64,000 nt of DNA from Paenibacillaceae bacterium (lineage in GTDB: Bacteria > Bacillota > Bacilli > Paenibacillales > NBRC-103111): contig JAQSYI010000003.1 in the NCBI GenBank assembly GCA_029256185.1, positions 1 to 64,000 of the forward strand, written 5' to 3'. Below are positions 56,657-64,000 of this stretch, piece by piece; position 1 is the first letter of the stretch; each line of letters starts with the position of its first letter. Position numbers and translations under genes: made by a program. Below the pieces are notes generated by a model. It saw nothing but the letters and a program-made list of their open reading frames with translations, searched no databases and was not told the origin of the DNA.

Positions 56657-58267
56657 ATGTGTCAGCTGCTGCTTGTCGATGATGAGCCGGTCCTGTTGAA
56701 CAGCATGGTGGACAATGATTGGGAGAGCGCCGGGATCGCCCGGGTCCATAAAGCGGCTTCAGGGTTGGAGGCGGCTGAGCTGCTCAAGCACGCGCCGATA
56801 GATATCATCGTCACGGATATCCGTATGCCGGGCATGAACGGATTGGAGCTGTGCAAGCATGTGCAGGAGCATTATCCCCGTACGAAGTGCATCCTGCTGT
56901 CAGGGTACGGAGAATTCGAATATGCGCGGCAGGCCATCCTGCACGGCACAGTCAGCTATCTGCTGAAGCCGATCAAGGATGAGGAGCTGCTGGAGGAGGT
57001 AGGCCGGATCAGACAGCAGCTGGAGCAGGAATGGAAGCAATCCCTGACCTCCGAGCAGGCGCGGCATTCCCTGCGTTCCCATCTGCCCCTGCTGCGGGCC
57101 AACCTGCTGAACGCCCTGTTGGCTGGTGATGGCTTGGCCGCCTTGGATTTGCCAAGAAAGCTTGCGGAGTATCAACTGCCCTTTGTGCCGGAGGCTCCCT
57201 GTCTGTTGATGCTGATCCGGCCGGAGGGAGGCTTCGGCAATTCCGAAGAGGATTCCCTGCTGTACGAATTCGCCGTCCACAATATTGCTTGTGAAATCCT
57301 AAGCGGCCGCTATACTGTCTGGTATGGCAAGGACCCCTTCGGCTATATGTGCTTCCTGCTGCAGAACAAAGAAAAAAGCGACTTGCGCGGCAATGAACCC
57401 ATACCTGAGAAAGCAGCGCAGCTCCTGCAAGGGAAGGTGGCCGCCCATCTGAAAGGCCAGCTCTCCGTGATCGTCAGCGGCTGGAGCGGCTTTCCCGGAG
57501 AGCTGGCCGGCCAGTACCGCAAGGCGCTCAATGAATTCCGCAAGCTTCCCCACAGCGACAGGGGAGGAATTCTCCACTCGGGAGCGGCGCGCACCCAGTC
57601 CAGATCCCTTGATTGCCTGTACAGTCCCCCCAGCTTCCAGCAGCTCATGGAGGCAAGAAGATGGGAGGATGCCCGCAGCAAGCTGGACCAGGTGTTTGAG
57701 AGGATGAACGCGGACCGGCTGGATACGGAGGAGCATATCATGGAGGTAGGCTATACTCTGATGAACGCCTTTCTTTATTACGCCCACATGCGGGGTCATA
57801 CGCTGCTGGAGCTGTCGGGACAACAGCTGGATCTTACCGGGGACCCCCGGTTATTCATGCGTTCCGCCCGGGTGCGGGAATGGGCAGAGAAGCTGCTGGC
57901 CAGCCTGGAGGCCTCCGATGGCGGGCTGGAGCAGCGGGACGGCAAAAGCCAGCTGATCTCCAGGATTCACCGATTTATTGAAACGCGCATTGCCGGGGAT
58001 GTATCGCTTCAGACCATTGCCGATCACGTGAATCTTCATCCTGTGTATCTGTCCTCCATGTACAAGCAAGAGCGGCAGGAGAACATCAGCGATTTCATCA
58101 TGCGCTACCGGATGGAGAAGGCAGGGGTGCTCCTCCATACAACGGACATCAAGATCTATGAGCTGGCCAGTCAGCTGGGGTTCCAGAATCCTCCTTATTT
58201 CAGCAAGCTGTTCAAACAATATTACGGCGTCACTCCCCAGGAATACAGGGACCGCCAGACCCCCTGA
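56657..58267 (+). CDS. Response regulator, receiver plus AraC-type HTH (YesN-like)
   Basis: A 536-residue regulator. The receiver domain (1-120) has LLVDDEPV, the phospho-acceptor in IIVTDIRMPGMNG and Lys in SYLLKPIKD. A linker region is followed by a C-terminal AraC-type HTH with IADHVNLHPVYLSSMYKQE and LASQLGFQNPPYFSKLFKQY. AAGGAGG precedes ATG 56657. It forms a two-gene unit with the kinase and is followed by the binding-protein gene. The likely targets are the permease operon (54741) and the lipoprotein gene (58370). Confidence 0.93.
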   Translation: MCQLLLVDDEPVLLNSMVDNDWESAGIARVHKAASGLEAAELLKHAPIDIIVTDIRMPGMNGLELCKHVQEHYPRTKCILLSGYGEFEYARQAILHGTVSYLLKPIKDEELLEEVGRIRQQLEQEWKQSLTSEQARHSLRSHLPLLRANLLNALLAGDGLAALDLPRKLAEYQLPFVPEAPCLLMLIRPEGGFGNSEEDSLLYEFAVHNIACEILSGRYTVWYGKDPFGYMCFLLQNKEKSDLRGNEPIPEKAAQLLQGKVAAHLKGQLSVIVSGWSGFPGELAGQYRKALNEFRKLPHSDRGGILHSGAARTQSRSLDCLYSPPSFQQLMEARRWEDARSKLDQVFERMNADRLDTEEHIMEVGYTLMNAFLYYAHMRGHTLLELSGQQLDLTGDPRLFMRSARVREWAEKLLASLEASDGGLEQRDGKSQLISRIHRFIETRIAGDVSLQTIADHVNLHPVYLSSMYKQERQENISDFIMRYRMEKAGVLLHTTDIKIYELASQLGFQNPPYFSKLFKQYYGVTPQEYRDRQTP

Positions 58268-58314
58268 TCTTAACAATTTTGTATGCCATCTTAAAACTTT
58301 ATCTCTTACCCGTT

Positions 58315-58328
58315 TGTAAGCGCTGTAA
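58315..58328 (+). promoter_or_regulatory. cre-like site before the binding-protein gene
   Basis: TGTAAGCGCTGTAA fits TGNAANCGNTNNCA except one base. It is 42 bases before the start region of the lipoprotein gene. Confidence 0.45.
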
Positions 58329-58369
58329 TAAGCTAGAGATGCAGCCAATAAAGCTTAAAGGGAGGATTT

Positions 58370-60091
58370 TTGGTAAATATGAGAAAAAAAATGACTCTGC
58401 TTGCGCTTGCAACGGTGATGATCTTCTCGCTGGTCACTGCCTGCTCGGACAAAACAGACAGTTCGGGCAGCACGGACAGCCCTAGTACAGCTCCAGGAGC
58501 CTCACAGACGCCTGCTGCCACGAAGGCAGACCCGGTCGAAGCCATCCGGAAGGGAACCTACAAGTTTGACCCGCCTGTCACCATCACCACCGTGAAAGCT
58601 ACGGACACCACCATGAAGTTCAAGAATGGGGAAACCTTCGAGAACAACGTGCATACCAAGTGGGCGCATGACCAGCTGGGAGTGGATATCAAGCTGCTGT
58701 GGCAATCGCCGGGAGACCAGTTCAACACCAAGATGAGACTGATGCTGACCGCCAACGAAGACTTGCCCGATGTTCTCACCACGCAGGATATGACCTTGCT
58801 GGATGAGCTGATCCAGTCCGGGAAGTACAAGGATATTACGGCGGACTATGAGAAGTATGCTTCCGACAAGATAAAAGGCATCTACGACTCCAATCCCCTG
58901 AACTGGAGCCAGGTCACTTACGGCGGCAAGAAGATGGCCCTGCCCAACTTTGCCAATGCGGGCAATGACAACGCCGTTATGTGGATCAGGCAGGATTGGC
59001 TGGATAAGCTTGGCATGAAGGCTCCCGCCACCTTTGAGGAATTGGAGGCATTGATGCAGGCGTTTCTGGACAAGAAACCGGGCGGCTCCGACAACGTCAT
59101 CCCCTTTGGAGCGAGCATGGGTTCAGGCAGTTCCTCCCCCAATCCCTTCGCCAGCTGGCTGGGAGAGACCACATGGGTGTTCGGAGCTTACGGTACAGTT
59201 CCATACCAATGGCTGGAGAGAGACGGCCAACTGGTTCACGGCTCAACGCTTCCCGCGATGAAGGAGGGCTTGGCCAAGCTGAAGTCCTGGTATGACAAAG
59301 GCTATATCTCCAAGGAAGCCGGCCTGCATGATGAGAACAAGCTGGCTGAACTTATCGCCCAGGGACGTGTGGGCATCGTGGTAGCCCCCTCCTGGATGGG
59401 CGGCTGGCCCACATCGGATCTGAAGAAAAATGTGCCGGGAGCGGCCATGAAGCCCTATCCGCTGCCGACGCTGAATGGCAAGATCATGGCCCGCGACACC
59501 ATCTACCTGCGGGGCGGCATGCTGGTGAAGAAGGATTTCAAGCATGTGGACGCCCTGTTCTTGTACCTGAACCGGATCTTCACTGTGGTCAATGCGGAAG
59601 AAGGCAGCGAGTTCGTCAATGGCTGGTACAAGGATTATGATTATACGATCAAAGCGGACGGAACGGTATCCCAGGATGAGAAGGACATCCCGGGCGGCAA
59701 GGTGGGTCCGGCCAAGTATGTGCTGATCGAGCCCAAAAATCCGTTCTCCGGAATGAAAATTCAGGCGGCATTAAGCAGAGGGGCTGCACCGTCAACGCCA
59801 AGCGAGAAAAGGGCGGCGGCGGGCCTTCCCGAAAATCTTAAGGCGGCGGAAATTGTCGATGACGGCTGGAAAGCGGGGATTTATATTCCCCAAGCTTACA
59901 CAGGAGCAAATACCCCGTCGATGCAATCCAAGGGCGGCATCCTCACCAAGCTGGAGGGGGATACGTTCCTGAGCATCATCTACGGCAAGAAGCCTGTCGA
60001 GGAATTCGACAATTTCGTGAAAGAGTGGAAGAGCTTAGGCGGGGATTCCATCGCCAAGGAAGTCAATGAATGGTACAAAAAGACGAAATAG
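58370..60091 (+). CDS. Sugar-binding lipoprotein (family 1 solute-binding protein)
   Basis: A 573-residue lipoprotein with lipobox SLVTAC (Cys25 from the TTG start), a Ser/Thr/Ala linker to about residue 50, and a long two-domain binding fold. The length is that of LplA/YtcQ-type proteins. GGGAGG lies 4 bases before TTG 58370 and 13 before ATG 58379, so either may start translation. It would deliver the ligand to the permease pair at 52888-54741, which is divergent from it across the two-component genes. A GC-rich hairpin follows the stop. Confidence 0.9.
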   Translation: MVNMRKKMTLLALATVMIFSLVTACSDKTDSSGSTDSPSTAPGASQTPAATKADPVEAIRKGTYKFDPPVTITTVKATDTTMKFKNGETFENNVHTKWAHDQLGVDIKLLWQSPGDQFNTKMRLMLTANEDLPDVLTTQDMTLLDELIQSGKYKDITADYEKYASDKIKGIYDSNPLNWSQVTYGGKKMALPNFANAGNDNAVMWIRQDWLDKLGMKAPATFEELEALMQAFLDKKPGGSDNVIPFGASMGSGSSSPNPFASWLGETTWVFGAYGTVPYQWLERDGQLVHGSTLPAMKEGLAKLKSWYDKGYISKEAGLHDENKLAELIAQGRVGIVVAPSWMGGWPTSDLKKNVPGAAMKPYPLPTLNGKIMARDTIYLRGGMLVKKDFKHVDALFLYLNRIFTVVNAEEGSEFVNGWYKDYDYTIKADGTVSQDEKDIPGGKVGPAKYVLIEPKNPFSGMKIQAALSRGAAPSTPSEKRAAAGLPENLKAAEIVDDGWKAGIYIPQAYTGANTPSMQSKGGILTKLEGDTFLSIIYGKKPVEEFDNFVKEWKSLGGDSIAKEVNEWYKKTK

Positions 60092-60121
60092 CCCATCCGG
60101 CACAATCTGAATAGACAGCTT

Positions 60122-60153
60122 CGGCCCGCGGAAGATTCTCCGCGGGCCGGTTT
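60122..60153 (+). terminator. GC-rich hairpin after the binding-protein gene
   Basis: CGGCCCGCGGA (60122-60132) / TCCGCGGGCCG (60139-60149), then GTTTGC. The stem is strong and the T-run weak. Confidence 0.75.
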
Positions 60154-60289
60154 GCTTCACAAGGCTTGCAGCCTGTTTCTTGGTTGTGGAGGTTTGTTAC
60201 GAAGGTGTATAAAAAGCGGGTATGATGTTACCAAATGCGGGGTGAAGCCGTAAAAGAAGTATGCAAAACAGGAGAGGAGAAAAAATAGT

Positions 60290-60487
60290 ATGGAGCAATG
60301 GGAATACAAGACAATGAAGTTCAAGACGGGCGGCTTCTTTGGCGGGAAGGTTGACGAGTATGAATTCCAGGAGGAGCTGAATCAACACGGCCAGTTGGGC
60401 TGGGAATTGGTTTCCTGCTTCGATACAAGCCAGTCCCAGGGAGCCTCACGGGATATTATTGTGGTCTTTAAAAGAAAGAAGACCTAG
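60290..60487 (+). CDS. DUF4177 small protein
   Basis: A 65-residue protein with the DUF4177 pattern: WEYKTMKFKTGG at the start, ELNQHGQLGWELVSCF in the middle and IVVFKRKK at the end. The family is widespread in Bacillales and uncharacterised; a small alpha-beta fold and cytoplasmic location are inferred. AGGAGAGGAG precedes the ATG. Its TAG stop (60485-60487) is part of a perfect 28-bp palindrome. Confidence 0.85.
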   Translation: MEQWEYKTMKFKTGGFFGGKVDEYEFQEELNQHGQLGWELVSCFDTSQSQGASRDIIVVFKRKKT

Positions 60488-60511
60488 GGTGTGTTTGCAA
60501 ACACACCCTAG
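60484..60511. repeat. Perfect 28-bp palindrome CTAG...CTAG on a stop codon
   Basis: CTAGGGTGTGTTTG followed by its exact complement CAAACACACCCTAG. The TAG of the left border is the stop codon of the DUF4177 gene. It is related to the repeats at 293, 20345 and 20673. Confidence 0.85.
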
Positions 60512-60582
60512 TCCCCTGATGGGCCTGGCCTTCAGACTGCCATGAAGCTAACGGTTAACAGGTGCCGCCATATTGCCAAACC

Positions 60583-60606
60583 AGCCGGACATTGTGCCGG
60601 CTTTTT
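60583..60606 (+). terminator. Terminator after the DUF4177 gene
   Basis: AGCCGG (60583-60588) / CCGGCT (60597-60602), followed by TTTT. Confidence 0.75.
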
Positions 60607-60632
60607 GGCTTGGATGCGTGGACGACTGCTTA

Positions 60633-63101
60633 TCAGCCTTCGCATAAAGGGATTTCAAGCAGAGCATGAGCCGCTGCATCAATCTGGAAGGTCTTGCATT
60701 CGAAGCCGTTCAAGCTGACCGGTTGGCTGATGCCCATGGAAGGAATCCGCACAACTGTGCTTCGTGGCAGTCCCGTGGGCTCGAACAGACGGAGGATGCA
60801 GCCGCTCCCCTGTTCCTTCTTCTTGAATGCGCTCAATTGAACCGCTTCGTCCTCCAGCAGAAGGAAGGGGGCAAGCGGTTCTCCTTCTCCCGAGGGGAAG
60901 AAGGAGAGGGCGTAAGGCCGCTCATTATGAACGGCGGCTTCCCGGTCCACCCGTTCCCGGCGCTCCCGGCAGCTGCCCGCGTTGATCCAAAACGTATAAC
61001 ACCGCTCTCCCTGGTCCATTCTGGGCAAGAAGCGGTCCTGCACCATGATCGGGCGGTCATGGATGGGATGTGCGCAATATCCGGCTCCCCGCAGAAGGGA
61101 AAGACGAATTTCACCATTGATGCAATCGGAGCCATATATGCCGTTATTGATGCAGCTCAGCGCCAAGTCCTGCCCTGGGGATTCCAGCGCCACCCACTTT
61201 TGCGCCACGGTTTCATGTCCTGACCGGTCCAATTCGCTGATGCCGAAGGCCGTTTGCCCGCGGTAGCTTCCCTGTTCCAGCACAGTTGGAACGGAGAGCT
61301 TCAGCATCTTGTCCTTCTCATTCCAATACACGCGAAGCTGAACTTCCAGCTCCGTTCCCTGCTTGGGCAGCTTGTAGGTCTGGCAAATATACGAGTGATT
61401 ATACCGGAATACCGCTTCAATCACCGTCCGGACCTCTCCGTCCTCCACAACCCGTACTGAGGGAAGCAATCCCTTCACACCGGAGAATGCGCTGCCTTCT
61501 TCCTGATCCATCAGGGTAAAGGCCGCTGATTCACGGGGGAACGCCGCCGTATCCATCCGCCAGGGATCCTCGTTATCCGGCACAGCCAGGGGAGTAAATG
61601 CATTCCGGTGCAGAAAGGAAACGCCGCGGACCGCATATTCATCGATCAGCCCGGTCTGTGCGTTCACAACCACCCGAAGATCCGCCGTCTCAAATACATA
61701 ATATCCGCCGCACTCCAGCAGCCGGGGAACAGGCTTGCTCTCCAGCATCTCAATCCGGCAGTCAAACCGGTTCATGGAACAGGGGGCAAGCTCGGCCTCG
61801 AAGACGACCCGCTTGCGCCAGTCCAGATTCAGATTGCTCAGCTCCTTCTCCGGCTGGCAGGGGATGCGCTGCCCGTTGCGGAAGACTACCGGCAGAGAAA
61901 ATTCTTCCTTCCAGTTCTGATCCTCCAGCATGAATTCGCATTCGAATACACCCTTGACTGCAAAGGGGTGGGGGTTGTAGACCAGCACCGGATATTCCTT
62001 GAGCGCCGCGCGGGGCTGGCCCGCCGCAAGGGCGAAGAAGGCGCGGGCTTTCAGCCGGGCGGCAATTTCCAAGCCGTGCTCCAGCAAGCGGAGGGAGGCT
62101 TCCTCGGCGGGCTGTACGGAAGAGCCGGGGAGAATATCATGGAACTGGGCGGTCAGCAGATCGCACAGCGCTTCATGCATCTGTTCGGCAGGGTAGGACA
62201 GCAGTCCCTGCAGAACAGCGGCAGACAGCATTTTCTCTGTCATGTACAGCTCGTTCTCCAGTTGGCGGTGCTTCTGCTTGATCCGGATCATGGAGGTGTA
62301 GCAGCCGACGAAGCGGGGATTCAGATCACCCTCATAGCGGGGAAGCGGACCAGATTGGGCCACCTCACGGAAGTAGTCCTCCGGAGTGGAGTGAACAATC
62401 CGGAATTCCTCCGTTTCCTCCATTAATTGGCCGATTGCCGCAAGATCCGCCCGGGACGGACCGCCGCCGTGGTTGCCCACCCCCCATAGAATAAGACCCG
62501 AGCGGGCATCCTGGTTGGCGGACAACCAGCCCTTAATTTTCTCCGCAGCCTGTCCCATCAAAGTATTGTAGCCGCCTTGAATCTTATGTGCCATCACCTG
62601 GCTGCCATTGAAGCCGCACCACACGAAATCTCCCTGGGGCAGCCCCTCCATTTCGTCGGGCCGCATGAAGATATAGGAGTCATAACCGGCCTGCTGCATA
62701 ATTTGCACAAGTCCGCGGGTATGACCGAAGGAATCAAAGTTAATGGCCGTGCCAGGCTCGACGCCGAATTTCTCCCGGAAGTAGCTTTTGCCGAGCAGAA
62801 TCTGGCGTACGAAGGATTCACCAGACGGCATGTTGCAGTCCGGCTGCAGGTACCAGCCGCCCATGATATGCCATTTCCCCTCGCGGACCAACCGCTGGAT
62901 GCGGGCGAACAGCTGGGGTTCATACTCTTCTATCCACTTATAGAGTATGACCTCGTTGTGGTTGAAGACATATCCGGGATACTCCTCGCAAAAATCCGCC
63001 GCTGCCCGAAAGGTGGATACGGCCGCCGCCGCTCCTTCTTCCCATTCCCACTGCCACACCGGGTCCAGATGGGCATTGCTTAACAGGTGAAGCCGTTTCA
63101 T
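60633..63101 (-). CDS. GH38 alpha-mannosidase
   Basis: An 822-residue glycoside hydrolase family 38 enzyme without a signal peptide, so cytoplasmic. The N-terminal catalytic domain has LLSNAHLDPVWQWEWEEG with zinc ligands His and Asp, IMGGWYLQPDCNMPSGES, the nucleophile Asp in NFDSFGHTRGLVQIM and DLLTAQFHDILPGSS near residue 340. The mid helical and large C-terminal beta domains of the family follow. I start at ATG 63101, preceded by GGAGGAGG; the longer frame from 63185 lacks a site. It would trim mannosyl residues from imported oligosaccharides. The divergent AraC-type gene at 63354 is its probable regulator. Confidence 0.93.
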   Translation of the reverse strand: MKRLHLLSNAHLDPVWQWEWEEGAAAAVSTFRAAADFCEEYPGYVFNHNEVILYKWIEEYEPQLFARIQRLVREGKWHIMGGWYLQPDCNMPSGESFVRQILLGKSYFREKFGVEPGTAINFDSFGHTRGLVQIMQQAGYDSYIFMRPDEMEGLPQGDFVWCGFNGSQVMAHKIQGGYNTLMGQAAEKIKGWLSANQDARSGLILWGVGNHGGGPSRADLAAIGQLMEETEEFRIVHSTPEDYFREVAQSGPLPRYEGDLNPRFVGCYTSMIRIKQKHRQLENELYMTEKMLSAAVLQGLLSYPAEQMHEALCDLLTAQFHDILPGSSVQPAEEASLRLLEHGLEIAARLKARAFFALAAGQPRAALKEYPVLVYNPHPFAVKGVFECEFMLEDQNWKEEFSLPVVFRNGQRIPCQPEKELSNLNLDWRKRVVFEAELAPCSMNRFDCRIEMLESKPVPRLLECGGYYVFETADLRVVVNAQTGLIDEYAVRGVSFLHRNAFTPLAVPDNEDPWRMDTAAFPRESAAFTLMDQEEGSAFSGVKGLLPSVRVVEDGEVRTVIEAVFRYNHSYICQTYKLPKQGTELEVQLRVYWNEKDKMLKLSVPTVLEQGSYRGQTAFGISELDRSGHETVAQKWVALESPGQDLALSCINNGIYGSDCINGEIRLSLLRGAGYCAHPIHDRPIMVQDRFLPRMDQGERCYTFWINAGSCRERRERVDREAAVHNERPYALSFFPSGEGEPLAPFLLLEDEAVQLSAFKKKEQGSGCILRLFEPTGLPRSTVVRIPSMGISQPVSLNGFECKTFQIDAAAHALLEIPLCEG

Positions 63102-63353
63102 TCTTGTTGCCTCCTCCAAAGTGCAAGACTTTTGGGCCTGCCGGTTACAGGATCGGTCAGCTGCAATGGAATGCTTCCGCCTCATTATGACCGTTGCAGC
63201 CGCTCCCCCAAACCGCAGGTTCTGCCTTTATTGTCAGTCAAAAACACTCGCGAGTACATTGCCAATTCTCACTGTTTCTTGTCTTATTATGATATAGTGG
63301 TGATGGAACAGAAGAGGTGGAAGTCGGGACAGAAAAAAGGGGAGGGAAGAGAT

Positions 63354-64000
63354 ATGGAAGAAATCAAGGATATCGCTATGTGGAAAGGCGTACTGCCGCC
63401 TGTCTTCAGCCGGGTGTGCCAGGAGATTCAGATTAACGACACGGTGATTGATTGGGTGGATATTATTTTTGAACAAATCGGCAATGCCAGCCGGTGCCCG
63501 CCCCATACCCATACCTGGTTCGAGTTCAATTATATTCTGTCGGGACAGATGGAGACCCGGTTTGGCGGGGAGTCCCTCTTGATGCGGCAAGGAGAATTTT
63601 TCCTGATCCCTCCGGGAATGCTCCATTCTCATGTCTACAACCGGGGGAATCCCCATGAGGGTCTGTGCATACGCTGGAGAATCCGGCCGGCCGGAGCCAT
63701 CGACCCGGAACAAACTCACTCCTCTTTCTATAACCGGCTTCGCCGCCTGCATCAGTGGCAACCCGGAAACTACCGCGATGAGCATGGCGTTGGCAGCTTG
63801 CTGCAAAGCTTCTTCACCGAAGCCGCATCAGGGTGCTCCGGACTGTCGCTCCAGTTGATGCTGGTCCGCCTGTTGGAACTGCTTGGCCGGCTTCGGCAGG
63901 CGCAGGAAAGCAGCCCTTCTTACCCATTGGCCCCTAACGATTCCCTGGTCCGCAAGGTGGAGGTATATATGGAGGACTTTCAGGACGGCAAGCTGAATGT
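63354..64000 (+). CDS. AraC-family regulator, truncated by the window edge
   Basis: A plus-strand frame opens at ATG 63354 (GGGGAGGGAAGAG upstream) and stays open to the last base, giving 215 residues. An N-terminal cupin domain is visible: CPPHTHTWFEFNYILSGQM, then GEFFLIPPGMLHSH. The sequence ends in NDSLVRKVEVYMEDFQDGKL, which is the usual entry to the AraC HTH, so the DNA-binding domain lies beyond the window. The gene is divergent from the GH38 gene and probably controls it in response to a sugar. Confidence 0.85.
   Translation, partial: MEEIKDIAMWKGVLPPVFSRVCQEIQINDTVIDWVDIIFEQIGNASRCPPHTHTWFEFNYILSGQMETRFGGESLLMRQGEFFLIPPGMLHSHVYNRGNPHEGLCIRWRIRPAGAIDPEQTHSSFYNRLRRLHQWQPGNYRDEHGVGSLLQSFFTEAASGCSGLSLQLMLVRLLELLGRLRQAQESSPSYPLAPNDSLVRKVEVYMEDFQDGKLN

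Noticed and set aside
63234..63806. 190-residue minus-strand frame near the right edge
   Set aside because: The plus strand here encodes an AraC-type cupin domain from ATG 63354 with a good ribosome binding site and stays open to the window end.

Overview
The window looks like a chromosomal segment of a Paenibacillus-type Firmicute (Paenibacillaceae). The reasons are the moderately high GC content, strong Shine-Dalgarno sites with many GTG/TTG starts, two sensor kinase/AraC-response-regulator pairs of the YesM/YesN type, sugar importers of the LplB/LplC type, a T-box threonyl-tRNA synthetase and Gram-positive lipoproteins. This rests on gene content only; no rRNA or marker gene is present.

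Layout. 1-1118: tail of an IS1595-like transposase, a MITE-like element and a 15-bp minisatellite, otherwise no gene. 1119-4662: LysM/M23 peptidase, a YhfW-like FAD/Rieske oxidoreductase and a lipoprotein. 4807-11966: a metal-handling island. It has a FecCD-type importer (permease, ATPase, binding lipoprotein) reading left and, divergently, five tightly packed genes: a HypB/UreG-like GTPase, a stand-alone ABC ATPase with an N-terminal extension, a DUF4213/DUF364 protein, a methyltransferase and a THEP1-like NTPase. Fur-like sites lie in the divergent gap. 12175-13964: two carbohydrate esterases. 14250-17779: response regulator and sensor kinase.

17979-32525 is the most interesting part: a 14-gene biosynthetic operon that I do not recognise as any described cluster. 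It contains clear homologues of petrobactin AsbC, AsbD, AsbE and AsbF (making, activating and transferring 3,4-dihydroxybenzoate) but no AsbA/AsbB (IucA/IucC) synthetase. Instead it carries butirosin-type parts: two further carrier proteins, an ATP-grasp ligase, a BtrK-like PLP decarboxylase and further BtrH/C39-like transferases. It also has two more adenylating enzymes, a GT4 glycosyltransferase and an ABC exporter. The inferred product is a glycosylated 3,4-catecholate amide, possibly a metallophore. A 21-bp direct repeat of ATCA half-sites lies at the same distance from the -10 box in front of the regulator gene, this operon and the sugar-type importer that follows it, which suggests that the upstream two-component system drives all three.

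32613-46892: LplB/LplC importer with its lipoprotein, a deacetylase-like protein, a large GH9 glucanase broken by a single-base frameshift, a Gfo/Idh/MocA oxidoreductase, an MFS transporter, a GNAT acetyltransferase and a 2-hydroxyacid dehydrogenase. 46893-47889: repeats and the T-box leader of thrS. 49869-64000: a second sugar locus (AraC regulator, ADP-ribosylglycohydrolase-fold protein, LplC/LplB importer, YesM/YesN-type pair, binding lipoprotein, DUF4177 protein, GH38 alpha-mannosidase) ending in an AraC regulator cut by the window edge.

Small repeats are unusually abundant. They include CTAG-bordered palindromes sitting exactly on stop codons, a doubled hairpin module in front of two unlinked genes, and several minisatellites flush with gene 3' ends.
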